64,000 nucleotides of DNA from Rubrivirga marina (lineage in GTDB: Bacteria > Bacteroidota > Rhodothermia > Rhodothermales > Rubricoccaceae): assembly GCF_002283365.1 (NCBI RefSeq), contig NZ_MQWD01000001.1, forward strand, positions 3,669,951 to 3,733,950, read 5' to 3'. Below, piece by piece: positions 50,818 to 59,055 of the stretch. Each line of letters begins with the position of its first letter. Within the stretch, counting starts at the first letter, position 1. Under the pieces are notes generated by a model that saw nothing but the letters and a program-made list of their open reading frames with translations, was not told the origin of the DNA and did not search any database. The position numbers and the translations under genes are program-made.

Positions 50818-52389
50818 CTACGCCGGAGCGCGCGCGATCGTGCCCTCGAGGCGCTTACAGAGCGCCCCTAGATCCACCTTCGCGTTGTGCCGGCGGTCGA
50901 CCGGCAGCGCGTCGACCGAAACGACGGCGTCGATCGCGGCCCACGGGACGGCCTCCGCCAGCCCGTCGGGCACGGCGCCCTCGACCGCCACGACGCGCTG
51001 GCCGTCGATCTCCACGAACGCGGCCCGGGCGTCCAGCCGCGTGCGGAGCGCGGCCTCGACTTGGAGCGGGTACACGACGCTCCCCTCGCGGCGAGACACG
51101 GCGGCGCACCTCCCGAGGAGCCACAGCCGGCCGTCGGCGTCGAGCCGGCCGGCATCGCCCGTCCGATGCCAGCGGCGGCCCGCCACGTCGACCTTCGTCT
51201 CGGCGTCGCCCTCGCCATCGAGGTAGCCCGGCACCACGTGGTCGCCCGCGACCACGATCTCGCCGACGGCGCCCGGCCCGAGGGACCTCGCCTCCCACTC
51301 CGCCTCGGTGAACGGCCCGAGCGGCTCGCCCCACCGGTCCGGCACGATCCGGAGGTCGACGGCCGCCACGGGTGGGCCGGCCGGGAGCCCCTCCCCCGCC
51401 GCCACGCGCCGGAGGTCGGCCTCGGACGGCGCGGCGACGTGCGCGATGGGCTCGGCCTCGGTCGACCCGTACACGCCGACGGCCTCCCCCACGAGCGCAC
51501 CGAGGCGGGCGAGGAGGTCGGGGAAGACGGGCGCCCCGCCGGTGTCGACGCGGCGGAGCTGACGGAGCGCATCGGCCTCGGGGTGAGCGAGGAGCCGCTC
51601 GAAAAAGGCCGGGCTGGCGACGCACCGCGTGACGCCCTCGGCACGCATCTGACGGAGCACGCGGCTCGCGTCGACGGCACCGGGCCGGCGGAGGTCGGCG
51701 TCGGCCAAGACGGTTGTGACGCCGGAGGCGAGCGTGGCGAGGACGACGACCGGCAGCGTGGCCAGGTCGACGTCGTCGGGCTGGAGGTCGAGGGCGTCGG
51801 TGAGCGCGGCGTGCTGGGCGCCGAGGAGGCCGTGCGTGCGGACCGCCGCCTTGGGACGGCCCGTCGTGCCGGACGTGAACGTGAGGAGGGCCGGCGCGTC
51901 GCGGCCGACGTCGGCGACGGGCACGGGCGGTCCGCCCTCCCACCGCTCCGCCAACGGCGCCCATCCGCCGACGACGAACCGCGTCGGGATCCGCCGGACG
52001 CTCGCGGCCAGGAGCCGCAGCAGGTGGGCTTTCGGCGTGCCGACGAATGCCTGCGGTCTCACCCGCCCGACCGCCTCCGCCAAACGCTCGCGCCCGGCCC
52101 CAGGGTCGACGATCACCGCGACGGCGCCCACGCGGAAGACCGCCGCGAGCACCGCATAGAGCGCCGACGACACCGGCACGAGCACGAGTACGCGGTCGCC
52201 CCGTCCGACCCCCGCGGCCGTGAGGCGGCCGGCCCCGGCGGCGGCCTGGCGGTCGAGATCGGCGAACGTGGTGACGCGGCGGTGCCGGCCCCGGCCTTCG
52301 ACGATCGCGGGGGCCTCGGGCCGAGCCTCAGCCTGCGACTGGAACCTCTCGACGACGTTGGTTCCGCCGTCGCGGGCCGCGGTCGTCAC
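50818..52389 (-). CDS. Acyl-AMP ligase of the ANL superfamily (OleC/FadD-like)
   Basis: The 523-residue enzyme should activate a fatty or other carboxylic acid with ATP. It has the AMP-binding P-loop LLTFTSGTTGRPKAAVRTHG, A5-type GGAPVFPDLLARLGALVG and YGSTEAEPI, A7-type HRTGDAGRLDADGRLWLLGR, and the C-terminal Lys motif RHNAKVDLGAL. The stretch VRTHGLLGAQHAAL followed by DDVDLATLPVVVL resembles OleC-type beta-lactone synthetases, but a plain acyl-CoA or acyl-AMP ligase is possible. It starts at GTG 52389, overlapping the GNAT stop by 4 bp. Confidence 0.83.
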   Translation of the reverse strand: MTTAARDGGTNVVERFQSQAEARPEAPAIVEGRGRHRRVTTFADLDRQAAAGAGRLTAAGVGRGDRVLVLVPVSSALYAVLAAVFRVGAVAVIVDPGAGRERLAEAVGRVRPQAFVGTPKAHLLRLLAASVRRIPTRFVVGGWAPLAERWEGGPPVPVADVGRDAPALLTFTSGTTGRPKAAVRTHGLLGAQHAALTDALDLQPDDVDLATLPVVVLATLASGVTTVLADADLRRPGAVDASRVLRQMRAEGVTRCVASPAFFERLLAHPEADALRQLRRVDTGGAPVFPDLLARLGALVGEAVGVYGSTEAEPIAHVAAPSEADLRRVAAGEGLPAGPPVAAVDLRIVPDRWGEPLGPFTEAEWEARSLGPGAVGEIVVAGDHVVPGYLDGEGDAETKVDVAGRRWHRTGDAGRLDADGRLWLLGRCAAVSRREGSVVYPLQVEAALRTRLDARAAFVEIDGQRVVAVEGAVPDGLAEAVPWAAIDAVVSVDALPVDRRHNAKVDLGALCKRLEGTIARAPA

Positions 52390-53375
52390 AGCTCCCGCCC
52401 AAGCAGGGCGTAGCGCCGGATCGGCCGCCCGAGACGTCGGCTGATCCGGACCGAGTCGTTCGCCGTGTGCATCAGCGCGTGGATCGCCGACCGGAACCCT
52501 TTCGCGCGGGCGGCCTCTTGCACGGCCCGGACGAGCGTCCCACCGAGCCCCCGTCCCCGGGCCTCGGGCGCCACTGCGAGCGTCTTGACGATGATCGTCT
52601 CGACGGCCTCGCCACGGGCGGCCTGCGCGCCATCCGGGAACGCCAGCACGACGCCGACGGGCCAGCCCTCCGCCTCCGCGATGAGGACGAGGTCCGGGTC
52701 GACGCGCGCCACGAGCGGCCGGTAGAGCGCGAGGAAGCGGGCGACGTCGAGCGGCGCGTAGTACGGGTTCTCGGCGAACGCCTCGAGGAGCAGCGGGTGG
52801 AGCGCGCGGAGCTCGGCCTCGGCCTCCTCCGCGCGAAACGGCCGGAGCGTCACGCCTCCCTCCACCAGCGTGTCCACCTCGGCGCCGAGGCGGGCCGACT
52901 CGTCAGGCAGCGCGTCGACACGCGACGAGAGGTAGCGGGCGACGGGCGCGAAGCCGACGGCCCCGAACGCGGCGGCGACGACAGGCGGCGGCCACGGCTC
53001 GAGCGCGAACGGCGGCGACGGCTCTCCCCCGCCGGGCGCCGCGTCCGTCACGACGCGGTACCCGAACCACGTCGACCCGTCGATCGGCCCGACCACGTGG
53101 CCGACGCCCTCCGCTCGAAGCCGGTCGAGCGCCGCCTCCAGGAGCACGACCCCGTCCGCCTCGGTCGCCCAGTCGACGTGTCCAACCCGGCCGATCCGGA
53201 CGTTCTCGCCGTCGATGTGGAGGGGCTCGGTCCACCACAGCGCGCACGACGCGACGACCGTCTCGTCGCTCACGAGGCCGAGCACGTCGTCGGGCCGCGT
53301 CAGCGCGTACGCGGAGGGGTCCGGCGTTCCATCGAGGCCGGCGAGGTCGAGCCGTGCGTAGACGCCGGCGGTCAT
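52386..53375 (-). CDS. GNAT-family acyltransferase with extra N-terminal domain
   Basis: The 329-residue product has a C-terminal GNAT domain with the acyl-CoA-binding loop TLAVAPEARGRGLGGTLVRAVQEAA and HALMHTANDSVRISRRLG. The first about 165 residues form a second domain (VVASCALWWTEPLHIDGENVRIGRVG, VVLLEAALDRLRAEGVGHVVGPIDGSTWFGYR) that resembles a degenerate GNAT fold. It should transfer an acyl group to an amine or other acceptor. The gene overlaps both neighbours by 4 bp. The acceptor may be an intermediate of this operon, which is inference. Confidence 0.83.
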   Translation of the reverse strand: MTAGVYARLDLAGLDGTPDPSAYALTRPDDVLGLVSDETVVASCALWWTEPLHIDGENVRIGRVGHVDWATEADGVVLLEAALDRLRAEGVGHVVGPIDGSTWFGYRVVTDAAPGGGEPSPPFALEPWPPPVVAAAFGAVGFAPVARYLSSRVDALPDESARLGAEVDTLVEGGVTLRPFRAEEAEAELRALHPLLLEAFAENPYYAPLDVARFLALYRPLVARVDPDLVLIAEAEGWPVGVVLAFPDGAQAARGEAVETIIVKTLAVAPEARGRGLGGTLVRAVQEAARAKGFRSAIHALMHTANDSVRISRRLGRPIRRYALLGREL

Positions 53376-54805
53376 GGCACGAGAAACGAGAGCAGGCCGA
53401 GCGCGCTCAGCGGGCCCACGATGCTCGCGCGGTAGACCCGGCCCTCGAACTCCGTCGAGTCGCGGTCGATCGGCCCCCTCCAGCGGACGAGGATGAGCGA
53501 GGCGGCGGCCGTCACGACGAGCGCGAGCGCGACGTAGGCGCCGGTCAGGAGGAGCGGACGGAGTGGGGCCATCGGCCCGCCCGGGGCGGTGCCCGCGAAG
53601 TGATCCGCCCCGACGCGAAGCCACAGGACGAGGAGAACGGGCCCGACCGCGACGAGCGTCGCCCGCCACGCGGCCCGCCACGCGAGCTGGCCCGCGGTCC
53701 AGTTCGGCCGGGCCACCGCCATCCGCTCGACGCCGAGGAACGCGAAGGTCGCGCCCCACGCGAGAGCGTACGGAAACAGGAGGTCGAGATCGAGCGCGCT
53801 CGCCGCGATGAGCCAGAGGACGCCGACCGACGACACGCTGAACACGTTGTGCGCCGTGTGCGGCCGGCGCTTCGGGTCGTGCGGGAGCCCGTCGGCCTCC
53901 CGGGCGGCGGGCCAGACGCGTGCGTAGAGGAGGTAGACGAGCGCGGGCGGGATGAGCCACGCCGTCCCGCCGAGCGCCCACACGAGGTAGCCGATGAGCG
54001 CCGCCCCGAACACGCCCGCCCCGCCGACCGTCGTCTCCCGCCTCAGCACGGCCGCCACGCTGACGAGCAGGAGCAGCACCACGAAGTGGCCCGCCAGCAG
54101 CGTCGCCGGGAACGTCAGGAGTCGGACGAGCACGGCGTACGTCCCGAGCGGGACGAACAGGTTGTCGAGCCCGCCCCACGACACGGCCTCGACGATCGTC
54201 GCCAGGATGGCCACGATGGCCGAGATCCACAGAGCCTCGGCCCGGCCGACCGGTGTGAACAGGAGCAACGGCACGTGGACGCAGAGGAAGGCCACGAACG
54301 CGAACGCGACCGACCCCTCGAGGCTCTTCTTCCCGTCGACCGTTGCGTACGGCGAGAGCCCGTGCCGCGCGCCCGTCAGCGCCGCCGCCGGGTCCGCCAG
54401 CCCGAGCATGAGGATCGCGATGGCGTAGAGGACCGGCGAGTCGGCCGTCAGGAGGTACAGCGCGCACACGGCGATCGGGTAGCACACGTCGCCGACCGAC
54501 TGGCGGCCGACCTCGTGGATCACCCCGCCGACGCCATCCCGCAGCGCCGGGACGAACCGGACGGCGAGCATCGCCCCGACGGCGAGCGCCGCCAGGAGGA
54601 TCACGGGCCACGCGGCGTCGAACAGCCACGGGAGCGCGAGCATGACGGCGCTCATCGCCACGTGGAGCCCCTTCCGCGCGCCCTCAGCCGACAGCTTCCG
54701 CCGGAGCTGGGCCTGCCGGAGCGAGACGAGCGCGAGCCCCAGCGCGCCCATCACCGCCAGGATCGCCGCCCACGCGGGCAGCACGGCTGGGGTCAGGTCG
54801 CTCAC
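53372..54805 (-). CDS. Polytopic dolichol/phytol-kinase-like protein, possible fusion with DUF92-type kinase
   Basis: The 477-residue membrane protein has about 12-14 helices. The first half (to about residue 230) fits the SEC59/VTE5/DGK1 CTP-dependent lipid kinase group: KLSAEGARKGLHVAMSAVMLA, SVGDVCYPIAVCALYLL, GLADPAAALTGARHGLS, KKSLEGSVAFAFVAFL and the closing DNLFVPLGTYAVL. The second half begins ETTVGGAGVFGAALIGYLVWALGGTAW and RRPHTAHNVFSVSSV, which recalls DUF92/VTE6 prenyl-phosphate kinases. That assignment is tentative. The GTG start at 54805 overlaps the DUF3419 gene stop by 4 bp. Confidence 0.68.
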   Translation of the reverse strand: MSDLTPAVLPAWAAILAVMGALGLALVSLRQAQLRRKLSAEGARKGLHVAMSAVMLALPWLFDAAWPVILLAALAVGAMLAVRFVPALRDGVGGVIHEVGRQSVGDVCYPIAVCALYLLTADSPVLYAIAILMLGLADPAAALTGARHGLSPYATVDGKKSLEGSVAFAFVAFLCVHVPLLLFTPVGRAEALWISAIVAILATIVEAVSWGGLDNLFVPLGTYAVLVRLLTFPATLLAGHFVVLLLLVSVAAVLRRETTVGGAGVFGAALIGYLVWALGGTAWLIPPALVYLLYARVWPAAREADGLPHDPKRRPHTAHNVFSVSSVGVLWLIAASALDLDLLFPYALAWGATFAFLGVERMAVARPNWTAGQLAWRAAWRATLVAVGPVLLVLWLRVGADHFAGTAPGGPMAPLRPLLLTGAYVALALVVTAAASLILVRWRGPIDRDSTEFEGRVYRASIVGPLSALGLLSFLVP

Positions 54806-55866
54806 CGGACCTCGTGGACGTGGAACGCCGTGTAGAACGGGGCCTTGTCGACGGCGTGGAGCCGGTCCGCGAGCGCGTTGAGGCGGACGAGGCGGCCGTC
54901 GAGGGGGGGTCCCGGCCGGCGGTCGGCGAGGACGCTCCAGTGGGCGAGCCGCGCGCCGGGCGTGCCCGCCTCGGCGACCCGGGCAAAGAGGGCGTCGGCG
55001 TCCGCAGGCGGGAGGTACTCGAACACGTCCGACAGGTTGAACTGGGAGAACGGCGCGTCGCCGAGCACGGCCTCGAGGGGGCCGACGTGCCACGAGAGCC
55101 GGTCGAGCCGGTCGCGGATGGCCTCGAAGTGCTCGGCGCGAAGGTAGCGTGGGAGCGCGTCCCCGTGCGTCCCCGTCAGGACCCACTGGAGGTAAGGGTT
55201 CTGGGCCGGATCCGTCGCCGTCACGGCTTCGCGGACGCGTCCGAGCAGCCGGTCGGCCGCGCTCCCCTCGACCTGCGAGAACGCCGTCGGGTAGCGCGCC
55301 TTGCCGAGCACGGCCCGCGACGTGGCGACGCGGAAGAGGAGCCGCCAACGCCACGTGTCCCAATGCGCCTCGTACCACTGCCGACGGTCGGCGACGGTCG
55401 GGGCCCCGCTGAGCAGATGGCGGACGCGGAGGCGCGGGTGGGCCAGCGGGAGGATCCGGCGGCGGAACAGGCGGAAGTAGCGTTCGAACGTCCCGCCCGT
55501 GCCGATCCCAGCAGCGACCACCCCGACGTGCGCATCCCAGAACCGGCGGGCGTGGTCGTCGAGGGCCGGGCGGCATCGAGCATACAGGGGCCCCCGACGG
55601 TCGCTCGCACGGGAGCCGACCAGTTCCAGCACCTCGCCGTGCTCCAGTGAGCGGAACGCGGCGACGCGAAGGGCGAGGCAGGCGGTCTGCGCCGGGTTGA
55701 GATCGACGGCGACGACGGCGGCCGGGTCGTCCGCCAGCAGCGCGAGCGCGTTGTCGCCGGCCGAACAGATCGACAGGACGCGGTCGCCGGGGCCGACGTC
55801 GAGCGCCTCGGCGAGCACGTCGGCGTCCTCCCACACCTGCGCGTAGCGGATGGTCGGATCGGTCAT
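54802..55866 (-). CDS. DUF3419 (BtaA-like) SAM-dependent 3-amino-3-carboxypropyl transferase
   Basis: The 354-residue product has the DUF3419 pattern: QVWEDADVLAEALDVGPGDRVLSICSAGDNALALLADDPAAVVAVDLNPAQ, with the SAM-binding SICSAGDN and VDLNPAQ, then LRVAAFRSLEHGEVLELVGSR, and the C-terminal NLSDVFEYLPPADADALFARV. BtaA uses SAM to transfer an aminocarboxypropyl group to diacylglycerol for betaine lipids. No BtaB-like N-methyltransferase is seen here, so the acceptor and final product are probably different. It overlaps both neighbours by 4 bp. Confidence 0.85.
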   Translation of the reverse strand: MTDPTIRYAQVWEDADVLAEALDVGPGDRVLSICSAGDNALALLADDPAAVVAVDLNPAQTACLALRVAAFRSLEHGEVLELVGSRASDRRGPLYARCRPALDDHARRFWDAHVGVVAAGIGTGGTFERYFRLFRRRILPLAHPRLRVRHLLSGAPTVADRRQWYEAHWDTWRWRLLFRVATSRAVLGKARYPTAFSQVEGSAADRLLGRVREAVTATDPAQNPYLQWVLTGTHGDALPRYLRAEHFEAIRDRLDRLSWHVGPLEAVLGDAPFSQFNLSDVFEYLPPADADALFARVAEAGTPGARLAHWSVLADRRPGPPLDGRLVRLNALADRLHAVDKAPFYTAFHVHEVR

Positions 55867-56537
55867 GGCTCGGGGATCGGGGGGACGTCGTTGACGAAGA
55901 GCCCGACGCCTCGGTCGTGGACCGGCGCCGCCAACCGGTCGAGCCCCCGCGCGAACGGGACGAGGGCGAGGTGGCCCAGAACGAGTCGGCGACTCAGTGC
56001 GAGCGTCGCCCCGTCCGTCCGCCGGGCGTAGTCGGCCGCCCGCGCCGCCGACAGCCGAGCCGATTCGAGGAGGTGGATCGTGAGCGCCCGCCGACGGCCC
56101 ACCGCGCGCTCGCGCCTCCGCTCCTCTGCGATCCGTGCGCTCAATCGGTCACTGACCGACGCCAGGGCCTCACCACGCGTGATCGCGAGGAGGATCGCGC
56201 CGATGGATCTCGTGTCCCCCACACCGGCACGTGGAGAGGCGATCTGAGAGGGCCCCGTGTGATCCTCCGCTCCGCTCAGGATGACCGGAGGAATGGGGCG
56301 GTGAGCGGGAGGGGCGACGGCCATGTCCACCAGCTCGGCCCGGAGGACCGGGACCGGGTGGCGCGCGGCGTCTCGGTCGAGGAGCCACGCGGCCGGCAGG
56401 AGCGCCCGCTCGGCCGCGACGAGGGCCCGCGAGAGGAGGTCGGCCCGGAGTCCACCGCGGCGGCGGTAGCCGGCGCGGCGTGCGCGGTTGAGTCGGATCG
56501 CGTCGCGCAGGTGCTCGGTGAGGCCGGCGTCACTCAT
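55863..56537 (-). CDS. Unknown helical protein containing a dispersed repeat
   Basis: The 224-residue product is basic and predicted mostly helical (DAIRLNRARRAGYRRRGGLRADLLSRALVAAERALLPAAWLLD, RAVGRRRALTIHLLESARLSAARAADYARRTDG). The middle (PVILSGAEDHTGPSQIASP) is encoded by the dispersed TGTCATCC-type repeat at 56205-56286 and is typical of spurious translations of that element. The original gene may have been altered by the insertion. It overlaps the PEP-dikinase gene by 8 bp and the DUF3419 gene by 4 bp. No family is recognised. Confidence 0.6.
   Translation of the reverse strand: MSDAGLTEHLRDAIRLNRARRAGYRRRGGLRADLLSRALVAAERALLPAAWLLDRDAARHPVPVLRAELVDMAVAPPAHRPIPPVILSGAEDHTGPSQIASPRAGVGDTRSIGAILLAITRGEALASVSDRLSARIAEERRRERAVGRRRALTIHLLESARLSAARAADYARRTDGATLALSRRLVLGHLALVPFARGLDRLAAPVHDRGVGLFVNDVPPIPEP
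56205..56286 (-). repeat. Dispersed repeat inside a coding sequence
   Basis: Read on the minus strand this begins GGTCATCCTGAGCGGAGCG, continues GAGGATCACACGG and ends GGACACGAGATCC, like the intergenic copy at 18224-18306. It lies within the unknown gene of the lipid-like operon without breaking the reading frame. Confidence 0.55.
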
Positions 56538-59055
56538 CGATCCGCTCGACTCGGCCCGTGGCGCCGTCGAGGCGGACGCGGTCACCGTCGCGGAGCCACT
56601 CCGTCACGCCCGGCACTGCGACGGCCGCCGGAATGCCGAGCTCTCGGGCGACGATCGCCGAGTGCGACAGGAGGCTCCCCCGCTCGACCACGAGCCCCGC
56701 GCACGCCGGAAAGAGCAGGACCCAGCCCGGGTCCGTCCGCTCAGCGACGAGGATCGTCCCCGGCGCCAGCTCCACCCCGCGCGGATCCCGGACCACCCGG
56801 ACTCGGCCCTCGACCACGCCCGCGCAGCACCCGAGGCCGGTGCGGACGGCGCCCGACTCGGGCTCGGCAGGAGCTGGCCTGTCGGGCACCAGTTCCGACG
56901 TCGCGACCGGGCCGCGCGTCGTGAACCGGTCCGGCGGCGCCGACCCGTCGCGGTAGCCCTCGAACTCGACGCGGCGGACGGCCGCGAGGCCGCCGACGTC
57001 GAGCGACGCCGCCGTCCCGCGGGCGAGGCCGAGGAGCTCCTCGATCTCCAGCCAGAACACGTCGCGCGCACCGTCGAGATGGCCGGCCTCGGTGAGGCGC
57101 TGGCCCATGGCGAGGACGAGCCGCCGGGCGCGGCCGAACACGCGGGTCCGCTCGAAGCGGAGGTTTTCTCGGTCGCGGACCCGGTCGCGGGCGTTCCGAA
57201 GGAGCACGCCGAACAGGAGACGGCGGAGCGGGTGGCCGCGGAGGGCGTCGGAGGCGCGGGCCTCCGCCTCGGCCCGCTGGCGGACCGCGTCGGAGCCGGG
57301 CTCCCGGGCGTCGCCATCGGCGATCCGCACGGCGCGAGCGCCGACCGAGCGGTACAGCGGCGTCGGGTCGTCGGCGAGCGTCGGGCTCTCCAGCTTGAGC
57401 TCTTCGAGGCAGCGGTCGCCAAAACGCGCGACGTAGGCCGCCACGTCGGCAGCCATCGTGGGGCGGTCGGCGAGGCCGGACTCGACCGCTGCACGATCGG
57501 CGGCGAGCAGCATCTCGACCCAGGCCGGGTCGGCCGCCGCCTCACGCGCCATCGCCTCGACGCACCGGGCGGGCTCGGCCGAGATCACGTCGCCGTCCCC
57601 TGCGAGCAGCCCGCCCAGCGCTCCCGGACCGATCCACCGTTCGGCGGCCCGCTGCGCCAGCCCGAACCAGATCATGGCGAAGAAGTCGTTCACGAGCGGT
57701 GCGTCCCACCGCCGCAGGAGGGTCCGGTCGAGGGTCGCGTACGCCTCGGCGAGCGCGTCGAGGCCCATGCCGTCCGTCGTCGCGCCGTGCCGGCGGAGCG
57801 CGTCGTCGACGCGCCAGAGAAAGTCGCGGCGCATCCGGGGGAGGCGGACGTGCGCGGCGACGAGGCCGAGGACGGTTCTCGCCAGCGCGAACGCGTCGGC
57901 GATCCGCCCGGCCGACGGGGGCTCGGGTCGGAGGCCGTCCGGGATCCCGTCGCGAACGCCCATCATCCCTTCCATCAGCCCCGCGTTGAGCCGGTATCCG
58001 GGCAGCAGCGCGAGCACGCGGTACCACGAGCCGAGGTTGTAGTAGACCCGGCCTCGGATCAGCCCGATCATCTGCTCGAATGTCTCCGCCTCCGCCTCCA
58101 CGCGCGACTCAGGGACCTTCAGGATCCGGCAGAACTCGCGGTACACGGCCGCGTAGGCGCGGCGCGCGAACGAGTACGTCAGCGGCGTCGTGACGCCGGC
58201 GTAGCTCTCGACGATGTTCGCGTTGTCCCACAACCGGATCCGCCCATCAGATTGCGCGGGGAGAGCGGTGACCGGGCGGGCCTGGAGGAGCCACAGCTCA
58301 CCGTCGGCGATCGCCCACTCGACGTCCTGCGGGCCGCCCATCGCGTCGGCCGCGCTCCGGGCGAGGGCCGCGATGCGGCGGGCATCGATGTCCGAGAGGA
58401 CCGGACCGGACTCGTCGACCGACACCTCCGCGACGCCCTCCCCCGCCCTGGCGTCGAACCGGTCGGCCACCTTCTGGACGCCGGGCGTCCGGGCGCGGAC
58501 CTCGCCGTCGGCTCCGAGGCGGAGGGTCTCGGCCTCGGCGCGGCCGTCAACCAGGGCGGAGCCGAGGCCCCACGCGGCCGAGATCACGACGACGTCGGCG
58601 TCGCCCGTCACGGGGTCGGCGCTGAACGCCACGCCGGAGACGTCGGCGTCGACGATCTGTTGGATGAGGACGGCCGGCGGTCGGGTCGACCCGTCGAGCC
58701 CCCGCGCCGCGCGGTAGGCCCGGACGCGCTCGCCGTCGCCCGACCGGCGGACGTCGCGGACGCGCTCGGCCACGCGCTCCGGCGGGACGAACAGGAACGA
58801 GTCGAGCGCCCCCGCGAAGGCGTGCGCCGCCCCGTCTTCGTCGGCGGCTGACGAGCGGACCGCCACAAACGGCGGATGGGCCAGCCGCCCCAACGACTCG
58901 GCGACGGCCGCGTCCACGTCGTCGGCGTCGGGCGGGACGACGGCCAGCGGCGGGACGGGGAAGCCGAGGTCGAGGAGGCGGGCCAGGGCCATGCCCTTCC
59001 CCCCCCACGTGGCGCGGTCAGGGGCGGCGTCCGTCTGGAGATCGGGGGCGCTCAT
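56530..59055 (-). CDS. ATP-grasp/phosphohistidine dikinase, rifampin-phosphotransferase-like
   Basis: The 841-residue cytoplasmic product has an N-terminal PPDK/PEP-synthase ATP-grasp domain (about residues 1-310; TWGGKGMALARLLDLGFPVPP, VAVRSSAADEDGAAHAFAGALDSFL, VSGVAFSADPVTGD, DVEWAIADGELWLLQARPV), a helical middle domain (LWDNANIVESYAGVTTPLTYSFARRAY) and a C-terminal phosphohistidine domain with the mobile His in ERGSLLSHSAIVARELGIPAAVAV. The PEP/pyruvate TIM barrel is absent. This is the architecture of rifampin phosphotransferase and related small-molecule dikinases, so a phosphate is probably placed on an unknown acceptor. Confidence 0.85.
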   Translation of the reverse strand: MSAPDLQTDAAPDRATWGGKGMALARLLDLGFPVPPLAVVPPDADDVDAAVAESLGRLAHPPFVAVRSSAADEDGAAHAFAGALDSFLFVPPERVAERVRDVRRSGDGERVRAYRAARGLDGSTRPPAVLIQQIVDADVSGVAFSADPVTGDADVVVISAAWGLGSALVDGRAEAETLRLGADGEVRARTPGVQKVADRFDARAGEGVAEVSVDESGPVLSDIDARRIAALARSAADAMGGPQDVEWAIADGELWLLQARPVTALPAQSDGRIRLWDNANIVESYAGVTTPLTYSFARRAYAAVYREFCRILKVPESRVEAEAETFEQMIGLIRGRVYYNLGSWYRVLALLPGYRLNAGLMEGMMGVRDGIPDGLRPEPPSAGRIADAFALARTVLGLVAAHVRLPRMRRDFLWRVDDALRRHGATTDGMGLDALAEAYATLDRTLLRRWDAPLVNDFFAMIWFGLAQRAAERWIGPGALGGLLAGDGDVISAEPARCVEAMAREAAADPAWVEMLLAADRAAVESGLADRPTMAADVAAYVARFGDRCLEELKLESPTLADDPTPLYRSVGARAVRIADGDAREPGSDAVRQRAEAEARASDALRGHPLRRLLFGVLLRNARDRVRDRENLRFERTRVFGRARRLVLAMGQRLTEAGHLDGARDVFWLEIEELLGLARGTAASLDVGGLAAVRRVEFEGYRDGSAPPDRFTTRGPVATSELVPDRPAPAEPESGAVRTGLGCCAGVVEGRVRVVRDPRGVELAPGTILVAERTDPGWVLLFPACAGLVVERGSLLSHSAIVARELGIPAAVAVPGVTEWLRDGDRVRLDGATGRVERIDE

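Noticed and set aside
52878-52897. Palindrome CCTCGGCGCCGAGGCGGGCC inside the GNAT gene
   Set aside because: It falls in coding sequence as SARLGAEVD codons, a common codon pattern here (also in the histidine kinase gene near 32800), so it was not listed as a 3'-end element.
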